In this document: in pieces, positions 57,001 to 64,000 of the stretch
Layout: every line of letters begins with the position of its first letter
Numbering within the stretch: the first letter of the stretch is position 1
NCBI GenBank assembly: GCA_051530055.1
Contig: CM121341.1
Location: forward strand, 186,001 to 250,000
Source: Neoechinorhynchus agilis
Lineage: Eukaryota > Acanthocephala
DNA: 64,000 bases
Direction: 5' to 3'
Notes under the pieces: model-generated
The model's database searches: none
What the model was told of the DNA's origin: nothing
The model's input: only the letters and a program-made list of their open reading frames with translations
Made by a program: the position numbers and the translations under genes

Positions 57001-57638
57001 CCTTTATCGATCGGTCCTTCTGAATGGCGTAAGACGTTGCGCTCCGTTTCCAGATAGAACCTATATCGGGGGTGAAGGCCATTCTTTTTAAGAGACTTCA
57101 CGACGCCCTCATAAGCCTCTTCGATACTAAATTGTGATTCATTTCTCTCTCCATGTTCAATTAGTGTATCGCCTGTCGAAAAACTGGACGCCAAAGAATC
57201 GGGACGTCGCACCCAAGGAGTCGACAACTCTTCACTGTTTTCAAGCCAAATGTGCGCTGCAGACGCGACAGAATCGAAAAGCCGACTCGAGATATTCCAC
57301 GACTCGTGTGGCGAAGTGGAAGTAGGACCTTGCAGCACCTCTACGAACTCACGAAGGTGACCTGCAGACGGCACAAAGCCGACCGGCGGGCAGGACAGCT
57401 CAAGGCTCCCCACACCCTGCTCAGCAGCATCGCGCGCATGTGTACTGGGGTCGCGACCGTCAGACAAATGAGTCCCGTCCCCGGAATAAATGTGTTTTTT
57501 CCGTGCTGGGGAGGCTTGCACTACGAGAGACAACGGCATCCTCTTCGGGGGCATAAATATCCGGTCTTTCCGCGTGCTCACTGACACAGTAAGTGGTCCT
57601 ATCGCAAAATAAACCGTCTTTCCTTTCTTGGGCTTCAC
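54078..57638 (-). pseudogene. R2 protein, OTU-like to endonuclease part, one in-frame stop
   Basis: Two consecutive open stretches in the same frame, 57,638-55,347 and 55,340-54,078, separated by a single TAA at about 55,344-55,346 (GGVK-stop-AAVLEGDP; the intact copy has a Leu codon there). Order: Ser-rich linker, HPRYRFYLETE, LRCGRSKVSPEVSKARQ, the OTU-like SLCAIAYHVYRN to DWLVYSPDD region, pre-RT linker RNRALYFSNTSKLANEVF, RT motif A AILDIKSAFDTVSH, motif B RGVRQGDPLSP, motif C YADDILLVAD, thumb LLNDYGVPRLL, CCHC knuckle CRHCTATAEMCAHVLNAC, then endonuclease KPDLILRQRD...ILDVAVYYE with HKEEKY. All visible catalytic residues of RT and endonuclease are kept. Confidence 0.92.
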
Positions 57639-58217
57639 TTGTTGTTACCCCAGTGTCCGCGTCTTTTACCTTAACTCGCTTAAAGCACTGTGAATAATGC
57701 GCTCTGGCGGAGTAAATCGAAGCAGTGGAGTGGGTGTTACAGAGGGCGCAAATATACGTGATACTCTTCGCCAAATGGCATACTCTAAGGTGGTTTTCCA
57801 GAGAATTGTACTGCCCACGACCCAAAATTTTTTCATCGCAGCTCGGGCAGACGGCTGGTGAAGTTCCCCTGCGTAGGTAATTGCGGCCTCATTGAGCACT
57901 GGAAAGGTTTTGTTACCCTCCTCAATTTTTCTCAAGATCTCTCTATATGCAGAGACATTAAGAATCTTGCATTGGCGAGTATGCGCTCCAACTCTTCCTG
58001 GGGCTGCGCTCCGAAAATTGTTGCAGATTTTACACACCCATGAGATTGGCCCTCGCGCATGACTTTCTTTCATATGCTCAAGAAAGAGACTGTGCCTCGT
58101 TCTGCCCATAGCCTGAAAATTGCACAGAATACATTCTAAGTTATTTTCGGCCGTGATCGGATAACCAACTTCGATCATCGAGAGAGCAGGAGTCTCGCGG
58201 TCTATTGAGGAACTCAT
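57460..58217 (-). pseudogene. R2 protein N-terminal zinc-finger region, frameshifted
   Basis: The frame from ATG at 58,217 (MSSSIDRETPAL) carries finger pair 1: CILCNFQAMG...FLEHMKESH and WVCKICNNFR...HTRQC. Near 57,870 the match moves to another frame with finger pair 2: CPSCDEKILGRGQYN...HLRVCH and YICALCNTHS...HYSQC. A second frameshift between about 57,500 and 57,640 leads into the long downstream frame. The start MSSS resembles MTSS of the intact element, so this ATG is likely the original one. The four fingers are expected to bind target DNA near the insertion site, as known for R2. Confidence 0.85.
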
Positions 58218-58707
58218 AAGAACTGGATAAAAGCTTAAAATAAAATAAAACTGTTATTAATTATCTAAAATCTACGAGAAATTCCTATCGGAGACCCTAT
58301 TAAATTGATAAAATACGTAAATAAAATTTCTAAATCACGTCACAGAAACACGGAAGAAGCGTCGAAAAAAACTGCGTCTCGCTGAAAGACGAAGCAAATC
58401 TCGCGGACTTAAAAAACGTGTTTAGGGGTGTCAATAACCCCCAGGAGCGACTTTAAATTAAAAATAAAGATAACTTTTGGGAGCGTGAATTGGCACGGGT
58501 TAAAAGGGCTGTGCTCTGCGAACGACGTAGACAGAAGAGCTCAGACCCCGTCGAGTTAGATAACCACGTGACGCTCTATCAAAAGCACTTCAATTACTTG
58601 TCGCTTAAGATTTTAAGTCCGGCGAAGATCTTTTTAAAATTTGAAAGCGGCAGATGTTGATATCTTTTGATGATAGATGGAAGTTACGTGCAATGCTGTT
58701 TTTTTTC
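58218..58707 (-). other. Probable 5' leader of the type II R2; no gene seen
   Basis: About 490 bp between the R2 start codon and the 28S-containing flank. It has no 28S similarity that I can see. Features: an AT-rich first 120 bp, then moderately GC-rich sequence including a short inverted repeat GGGGT...ACCCC near 58,426-58,442 and a GACGGGGTCTGAGCTC stretch. R2 5' leaders commonly hold a self-cleaving HDV-like ribozyme; I cannot demonstrate one by eye. If this is leader, the element joins flanking DNA near 58,707. Confidence 0.45.
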
Positions 58708-59075
58708 AAAAATGGAAGGTTTGTAGGCTTCCCCTGGCTGCTGCATTGGCCATGTAGATTGCTGTTTGCCGGTTTAGGCCAAATTTTGCTAAGCGGTTGA
58801 GAAAGGTTGTTGAGAAAGATCGTCGTGACCCGATACGAATTCCAACTGTAGACCTGAATCACTGAATAAGTAAAGAAACAATGATGGTAGTGGTATTTCA
58901 CCGACGCGGCCTCCCTCCTATTCTACGCCCATCATGTTTCTTCACAGAGACTGACTAGAGTCAAGCTCAACAGGGTCCTCTTTCCCCGCCGTTACTCTCC
59001 AAGCCCGTTCCTTTGGCTGTGGTTTCGCTAGGCTGCAGACAGGGACAGTAGGAATCTCAATAATCCATTCATGCA

Positions 59076-59107
<32 letters not shown>
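58708..59107 (-). rRNA. 28S rRNA fragment downstream of the R2 site, second copy
   Basis: It starts at 59,107 (minus) with TAGCCAAATGCCTCGTCATC, directly after the 3' end of the intact R2. It repeats the 400-bp segment at 53,518-53,919 almost base for base, differing visibly only in CCGTTCCTTTGG versus CCGTTCCCCTTGG. The similarity stops at the same place (AAAAATGGAAGG), after which the two flanks are unrelated. The 28S match covers the first about 250 bp; the rest is unrecognised. Confidence 0.88.
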
Positions 59108-62100
59108 GAGTCGTATTTATTAGACGATTTCAAACAAATAATTTACACATTCTTTTCAATCATTGGCTTGGGTTGGTTTCTTTGGTTTTCTTGCTTTTTT
59201 TGTTGCTCGTAGTTTCTTTTCTTTTTTTTTCCAATTGTAACTGTTGATCGGCTAACGCAGTGACCAAGTGTGGCCCATAAAGTTGTTAAAAACTTGGATT
59301 GATTTATCGGCTGCTGTTTTGGCCATATTTACCGCAGTCTTTTCCGATAGGTTGAACACGCGTAATCGTCTTAGTAATTCGGGCGTGTATGTGCCTCGGC
59401 TTCCAACTGCCAATCCGATTGTTATTACGTCATGCTGTTTTAGATTGTACAGGGTTGCCACTTGCTCCGAGATAGGTTTATATTTAGCTTCTTTTTCTGC
59501 CATAATATTTTCGCCTCGGTCTCTTGTAGTCTCATAGTAGACCGCAAAATCAATGATGGTTGCTTTCTTTTGTTGTCGATCAATGAGGAGGAGATCTGGT
59601 TTATATAGTTGCCCTTGTTTATCATGTATACGGTTCTCGGTGTGAATCTCCCACCGAGAGCCCCATCGCTTCTGTAGAGCCCATGTGAAGCGTCCTTGGA
59701 CCGCATCATGACGCTCTACCATTTTGGTTGTGCTTTTCGGGCATAGATTCAGGACATGCAGTTGTGTCTCGGCTGGTGCCGTACAGTGCCTGCACATCTT
59801 ACTTCTGGCTTGGTCCATCCTTGAAAGATTTGTTGCGACCTCCAGCAGTTGATACCTCATTTTTACCCGCATTGTGTAATTGTGGTGGTTGTCCTGACGG
59901 TATCGAAAGTTTAGCTCGGAATGATCAAAAAGTCCTCCTGTGAACGAGTTTATTCCCAGAGATTGAGTAGATGCGTCTTGCCACTTTTTTTCCAGATATT
60001 TTGCATAAATATTCTTCAGGTTCTCGACTGTGAAATCGACCAATGACCCAGCGATGCTTATAAAATATTCTTCGAGATTTTTATAAAAACGTTGATCTTC
60101 GTCCAACTCACAATAATGTGATTTTGCTGCGATGTAAGTCTTCACTCTTGAACTCATAACAGAGTGTTTAATGGACGAAAAACCAAGACCTCCCTTGCAT
60201 AGTGGTAGGAATAATACCCCATCGTTTAAAAAATGGGGCAGAAATAAAAGCTTCTTTAGTTTTGTCCTCCAGAGCTGTTCAATCTTGTTTAAGGAGGTTG
60301 GCGAAATGTCGTGTGCCGCTTGTAATCTTGAGACGAGGCGCGGGAGTCCATAATCATTTATCAAGTGAGCTGCTTGTGTCGGACTTAGGCCAGCCGCCTT
60401 TGTTTCCTCGAAAAGTCTTAATAGTTCCGCCGACATTTCTTCTATATTGGTGGGCTTCCATGGTGTACCGCCCAGATATTTAATGGGATCTCCGTCTATT
60501 ATTGTGTTTAGTTTCGCTTCCCCAATGTAAGCAGTTGGCTCTCTCTCGACGACCAGTTTGTTATAAACATACCGTTGGTTGTAAGTTCTGCATTTGTCAG
60601 GCGATAGTTTTAGTCCCTTCTTAGAAAGTCTTTTATTCATGGCGTCAATCATTCGCTGCAGGTCCGTCATGTTGTCCGCAAGTAGGAGAATGTCGTCCGC
60701 ATACACTAGCTGGCTTAAGCGGCCGCTTCTGGTTGAGCACCCCAACCCTAGTTCGTCGACCTGTCGCAGGACATCGTCAATGCAGAGGGCAAAAACGAAA
60801 GGCGAAAGTGGGTCTCCCTGTTTCACGCCGCGATGAAACTTAATTAAGTCCGATGGTCTTGAACTAGGGAGGTGGAGCCGGGTGTATGAAGTACTGAACA
60901 CCTCCATCAGATACCGCCGCATGTATATTGGGCAGTTGTGCGCAACTAGTGCATGGTGTATTGTGTCATGGCTTACCGAGTCGAAGGCAGATTTGATGTC
61001 GAGAACTGCCAATGCGATTTGCTTCCTATCCGATCTCTTCTTTTTCAGCAAATCCCTCAATATGAGGAGATTTGAATTGCACGCTGCGCTGTCAAACGCC
61101 GTCTGGCTATCATGCAAACTGCAGCATTGTCTTAATCTTTCCAGGATAACCCGATGCACAATGCGGAGTAGAATGGATGATATTGTGATCGGTCTCCAGC
61201 CGGACATTGAATTCAAAGATTCATTATTCATCCCATTTTTCGGAAGCAAAATGGTCTTGTTTTGTAGCCAGGACCTTGGAGGAGAGCCCACTTGCATGAC
61301 GGAATTGACCAAGATTGTGAGCCCAACAAGGTGCTTGTCGAAAGCACGAATTTCCCGAAGTGTGATCTTATCGGGACCGACGGAACTGTTTGACTTTATG
61401 GCACGAATCGCAGCTTGTAATTCCTCCACGGTTACAGCTGGCCATAATTCCTCCAGCGCAAATGATTCACGCGAACCGGAGTCGGCAGACATACGAGTCG
61501 TGACCTGGAAATCTTCGAGCAGTGACCGTAAGTGTTTAACACATTCCTGTTGCGGTATAGAAGGCTGGCGGTTTTCATCCGATTTAAATATCAAGTTAGC
61601 AAGTCGACTTGTGTTGTTGAAATATAGGGCGCGGTATCGTCTTTTAACAAGATCATTTGACTGTTTCGAGTTCAGGCCTCGAGAACGCTCGCAGGGATAA
61701 GTTCCAGAATCGTCGATCCAGACGTTAAATGATGAAATGGAGACCGTTCGAGATCGGATTCGAATTGGGGCATCATCGTTTGTTGTATAAACTACAAAAT
61801 CACATTGATAAGCAGTCGCTGCGGCCCAAAGAATGAAATGAACTGACAGTTCGTTGTCCCTTTTAAGAGCATCAAGAATGTCATTTAATGATAGATTTGC
61901 GTCCGGTAGCATTTTGACTACATGCTCAAAATATTGGCGTTCACGAAATACAGAGTCCAAAATGCGATCCTTAACTCTCCTCCATTGTGTAGGGTTCCTG
62001 TGAACGTGAAAGGCGACGGTCGCTAGTGCCATTGTTGAGTTTTGTTTCAGCTTAACAATTTTGAGGCCGAGACTGCGCGCGCGGGACATTGCTGGGCATT

Positions 62101-63403
62101 CGAGAGATCTTTGCCGCCCGATTTTTAGGTACAATTGATATCGCTCGTTCATTGAATCGATAAATTCCTGATTAATTGGACCGGTTTGATTGCGTAGAAC
62201 GTCAGATTCATTGCTCAGAAAAAAGCGGTACCGTGGATGAATATCCGGTCGTTGAAGATAATTAAGAACAAATTCATGTCCTTCCTGTGCTGTAAACACA
62301 CATGCCCCAATATGGGGTGTAGGCACCTGATGCAGGTTAACACGATCACTCGGTTTACAAATTCTTGAGGTAGATGATTGAGTTGAGGTAGTAATAGAAT
62401 TCGAGGCAGTTCTTTGTGGTGTGATTTTAATATTTGATGGACCGTTATTGCGTTGAGCGTCATTGTAAACAGGATTAGTAACAGTCACCTCCTGCAGAAC
62501 ACAACCATTCGAATCGTCGCCCGTTCGGCGTGTCTTCTTAGGCGAGTGTTGTGAAATGTTATCTCCTTGATCTGGTAGCCCTGATAGTCGTTTCCGAGAG
62601 ATTATGTTGAGCGCTTCTGAGGTGTAGCGGTTTGAATTGAGGCAATTTTCTGATTCCTCCGGTTTGTACGAAGATTTTAAGTCCCTATCTTTGGAAACAG
62701 ACTTACAGTGTGTAACGTGGGAACGAATAGCTGGAAGTGCATCGTATTGAACAGCGCACGCTAGGCATTGAAAGGCTGTCGAATTTGATCTGTGGACGTT
62801 CTCCAAATGGCTGACAAGAGTGTTATAACGTCCTTTTCCCACGAGCGAAAGTTCGCATGCCGGACAAGCAGCTGGATCGTCCTCTCCTGATTTGTATAAA
62901 ATGATTGCGGTTGGTGCCGGATTGACATTAGCATGAGGATTCACAGAACTTAAAACCATGTTTCTAAATATTTCAGGTTGGATTGCTTTGCATCGTCGGA
63001 AATGTAGTCCAACACTCCGAGATTCGCGATGCTCAAAACTGTCACAAATGGGACACACCCAAATCACCTCCGCGTATTCATGGGCCCCATGGAGGTGTGC
63101 GAGTAGCAGCTTGAACTTTGACTGTCCAACGCATCCGAGACTACATACCGGGCAAAGAAGCATGTTGGTTTGATCGATTGGATAGCGAATTCTTATTGTT
63201 TTGTCTGCTGGATTATTGTTACTCGGTCTTTGGCCACACTTGGTTTGCTGTTGTTTGCTCATTCGATGATGTTGCTGTTGCTGTTGGTCTGAACGATGAG
63301 CGTCATCTAAAGATGAGCGCTTAGCAACCGATGGACGCGGGGCCACTAATGACTCCGAATATTCGTCGATGATTTTCTGGGTAGATTTTTGCGAGGAAGT
63401 CAT
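59108..63403 (-). mobile_element. R2-like LINE (type I), apparently intact
   Basis: Full-length-looking element at the R2 site of a 28S copy. The 3' junction is at 59,107/59,108 (GACTC then TAGCCAAATG on the minus strand) and the 5' junction at about 63,401 (ACTATGAC then TTCCTCGC). The 3' UTR is 144 bp and AT-rich. No poly(A) tail and no target-site duplication is visible. Instead about 10 bp of 28S (TCTCTTAAGG) are missing at the 5' side, a small target deletion of the kind R2 integration is known to make. There is hardly any 5' UTR: coding starts at or inside the junction. One unbroken ORF suggests recent activity. Confidence 0.92.
59252..63403 (-). CDS. R2 retrotransposon protein, intact (RT plus restriction-like endonuclease)
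   Basis: 1383 codons from ATG at 63,403; the frame is open a little further upstream but only to a GTG. It would bind and nick 28S DNA in the nucleus and reverse-transcribe its own RNA there. Approximate residues: Gln/His tract 40-47; finger pair 84-138 (CPVC...H...H; CPIC...H...C); pair 180-234 (CPAC...H...H; CLAC...H...C); basic PKKTRR near 290; OTU-like 435-575; RT 680-980 with AVLDIKSAFDSVSH (motif A), RGVKQGDPLSP, LVYADDILLLAD (catalytic Asp pair near 902); thumb LINDYGLPRLV; CCHC knuckle CRHCTAPAETQLHVLNLC near 1204; endonuclease KPDLLLIDRQQ...IIDFAVYYE with EKEAKY near 1270-1310. It is longer than typical R2 proteins (about 1,050-1,200) because of the OTU-like region. No clear Myb domain is seen. 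Confidence 0.95.
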   Translation of the reverse strand: MTSSQKSTQKIIDEYSESLVAPRPSVAKRSSLDDAHRSDQQQQQHHRMSKQQQTKCGQRPSNNNPADKTIRIRYPIDQTNMLLCPVCSLGCVGQSKFKLLLAHLHGAHEYAEVIWVCPICDSFEHRESRSVGLHFRRCKAIQPEIFRNMVLSSVNPHANVNPAPTAIILYKSGEDDPAACPACELSLVGKGRYNTLVSHLENVHRSNSTAFQCLACAVQYDALPAIRSHVTHCKSVSKDRDLKSSYKPEESENCLNSNRYTSEALNIISRKRLSGLPDQGDNISQHSPKKTRRTGDDSNGCVLQEVTVTNPVYNDAQRNNGPSNIKITPQRTASNSITTSTQSSTSRICKPSDRVNLHQVPTPHIGACVFTAQEGHEFVLNYLQRPDIHPRYRFFLSNESDVLRNQTGPINQEFIDSMNERYQLYLKIGRQRSLECPAMSRARSLGLKIVKLKQNSTMALATVAFHVHRNPTQWRRVKDRILDSVFRERQYFEHVVKMLPDANLSLNDILDALKRDNELSVHFILWAAATAYQCDFVVYTTNDDAPIRIRSRTVSISSFNVWIDDSGTYPCERSRGLNSKQSNDLVKRRYRALYFNNTSRLANLIFKSDENRQPSIPQQECVKHLRSLLEDFQVTTRMSADSGSRESFALEELWPAVTVEELQAAIRAIKSNSSVGPDKITLREIRAFDKHLVGLTILVNSVMQVGSPPRSWLQNKTILLPKNGMNNESLNSMSGWRPITISSILLRIVHRVILERLRQCCSLHDSQTAFDSAACNSNLLILRDLLKKKRSDRKQIALAVLDIKSAFDSVSHDTIHHALVAHNCPIYMRRYLMEVFSTSYTRLHLPSSRPSDLIKFHRGVKQGDPLSPFVFALCIDDVLRQVDELGLGCSTRSGRLSQLVYADDILLLADNMTDLQRMIDAMNKRLSKKGLKLSPDKCRTYNQRYVYNKLVVEREPTAYIGEAKLNTIIDGDPIKYLGGTPWKPTNIEEMSAELLRLFEETKAAGLSPTQAAHLINDYGLPRLVSRLQAAHDISPTSLNKIEQLWRTKLKKLLFLPHFLNDGVLFLPLCKGGLGFSSIKHSVMSSRVKTYIAAKSHYCELDEDQRFYKNLEEYFISIAGSLVDFTVENLKNIYAKYLEKKWQDASTQSLGINSFTGGLFDHSELNFRYRQDNHHNYTMRVKMRYQLLEVATNLSRMDQARSKMCRHCTAPAETQLHVLNLCPKSTTKMVERHDAVQGRFTWALQKRWGSRWEIHTENRIHDKQGQLYKPDLLLIDRQQKKATIIDFAVYYETTRDRGENIMAEKEAKYKPISEQVATLYNLKQHDVITIGLAVGSRGTYTPELLRRLRVFNLSEKTAVNMAKTAADKSIQVFNNFMGHTWSLR

Positions 63404-63450
63404 AGTTACGTCCACCGTTTACCCGCGCTTAAATTAATTTCTTCACTTTA

Positions 63451-63481
<31 letters not shown>

Positions 63482-64000
63482 CATCAACACCGATTACAGC
63501 TATCTAAATCCTTTGTTTCTAGGCCAGCTGTTTAAGGCTGATCGGATCCACACTCAAGAATCCAGCGAACCCGTTTGGATACGCCGAACAAACGCGGAGC
63601 ATAGCTATCGCTGCCCACAGTACGCAGCACCAAGTTCTGTCCTCGAAATCGACTCTTTCGCAAGAGCAAATAACTGAGACAGATCCAAGAGTCGATAACA
63701 TACCGCTTCTCGCGACGGCCCGCCTAACTCAGCTTGTAGAGCCAATCCTTTTTCCGAAGGTTCGGATCTAATTTGCCGACTTCCCTTGCCTACGTTTCCC
63801 TATCGACTAGAGGCTACTCACCTTGGAGACCTGCAGCGGAAATCAGTACGAACAGGTACGGTCTGAATATTCTCGCACCCAGATTTTCAAGGACAGTACG
63901 AAGCGCTCGGTACATCGCAGGAATCGCGCTGCATTATTACGGAACATGTACCCTATCAACAGACGATCTTATTATAGGGATAAAGTTCCTAACAAAGAAG
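63404..64000 (-). rRNA. 28S rRNA partial, upstream of the R2 site (divergent)
   Basis: Minus-strand 28S from the window edge to the R2 5' junction: GTCCTTGAAAATCTGGG, GCAGGTCTCCAAGGTGA, GGGAAGTCGGCAAATTAGAT, AAAGGATTGGCTCT, then CAATGTGATTTCTGCCCAGT, GCTCTGAATGTTAAAGTGAA, CGCGGGTAAACGG and GTAACTATGAC. Several usually constant stretches are altered: GGTGGACGTAAC for GGCGGGAGTAAC, and the block around AAACAAAGGATTTAG lacks about 25 bp found in ordinary 28S. This suggests a non-functional copy, or a fast-evolving lineage. It continues beyond the window. Confidence 0.88.

Larger units (their letters stand above)
53920..58217 (-). mobile_element. R2-like LINE (type II), near full length, damaged
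   Basis: The element's 3' end at 53,920 abuts 28S TAGCCAAATG exactly at the classical R2 site. It comprises a 158-bp 3' UTR (53,920-54,077), a coding region from 58,217 to 54,078 broken by few lesions, and a 5' leader beyond 58,217. Its RT and endonuclease motifs are those of R2-clade LINEs, which copy themselves by target-primed reverse transcription into 28S genes. Protein identity to the neighbouring intact R2 is clearly low, so it belongs to a different subfamily. The damage is light (two frameshifts in the finger region and one stop after the RT core), so it died fairly recently. Confidence 0.92.

Noticed and set aside
55684-61700. Plus-strand ORFs opposite the R2 coding regions (for example 60,882-61,700, 55,684-55,998)
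   Set aside because: They are antisense shadows of the R2 protein frames, with no recognisable domains.
63404-63415. Start of the intact R2 ORF at 63,415
   Set aside because: The codon there is GTG within 28S sequence. The first ATG is at 63,403.

Overview
The window looks like repeat-rich heterochromatin from an invertebrate animal. The evidence is a long AT-rich satellite, partial 28S rRNA sequence carrying R2-type LINEs, and eukaryotic retrotransposon remains. I cannot settle the phylum. No ordinary host gene is recognised anywhere in the 64 kb.

Region 1 (1-42,828) is one tandem satellite array with a 454-bp monomer, roughly 95 units, still running at the left edge. It contains multi-monomer blocks repeated at a distance (higher-order structure), a recurrent short monomer of about 350 bp that always carries the same internal deletion, a few patches dense in single-base deletions that look like assembly noise, and more divergent monomers toward its right edge. 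The many small reading frames on the minus strand here are by-products of the repeat.

Region 2 (42,829-53,237) is a graveyard of mobile elements. A 5' fragment of an R2-like LINE (minus strand) abuts the satellite. It is followed by a broken Ty3/Gypsy fossil, about 0.55 kb with nothing recognised, and then a composite R2. The composite has a 5' part from one R2 subfamily (type II) and a 3' part from another (type I). The type I part is split by a 2.27-kb insert carrying a long uninterrupted ORF that I do not recognise.

Region 3 (53,238-64,000) is a head-to-tail run of R2-like elements, all on the minus strand, at the classical R2 site of 28S rRNA. In minus-strand order: about 600 bp of 28S upstream of the site; an apparently intact R2 (type I, one 1383-codon ORF); about 400 bp with 28S downstream sequence; a damaged R2 (type II); a nearly identical 400-bp 28S-containing flank; and finally the composite element, whose own 5' end also joins a sliver of 28S.

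The intact R2 protein has paired zinc fingers, reverse transcriptase, a CCHC knuckle and a restriction-like endonuclease. Between the fingers and the RT it also carries a region that matches the OTU cysteine-protease fold, with both catalytic positions replaced in every copy. In two copies the likely start codon lies inside the 28S target sequence (ACTATGAC), because the element joins the gene about 10 bp upstream of the normal R2 cut. The 28S flanks are unusually divergent at positions that are normally invariant, so these are probably pseudo-rDNA copies rather than functional rRNA genes.
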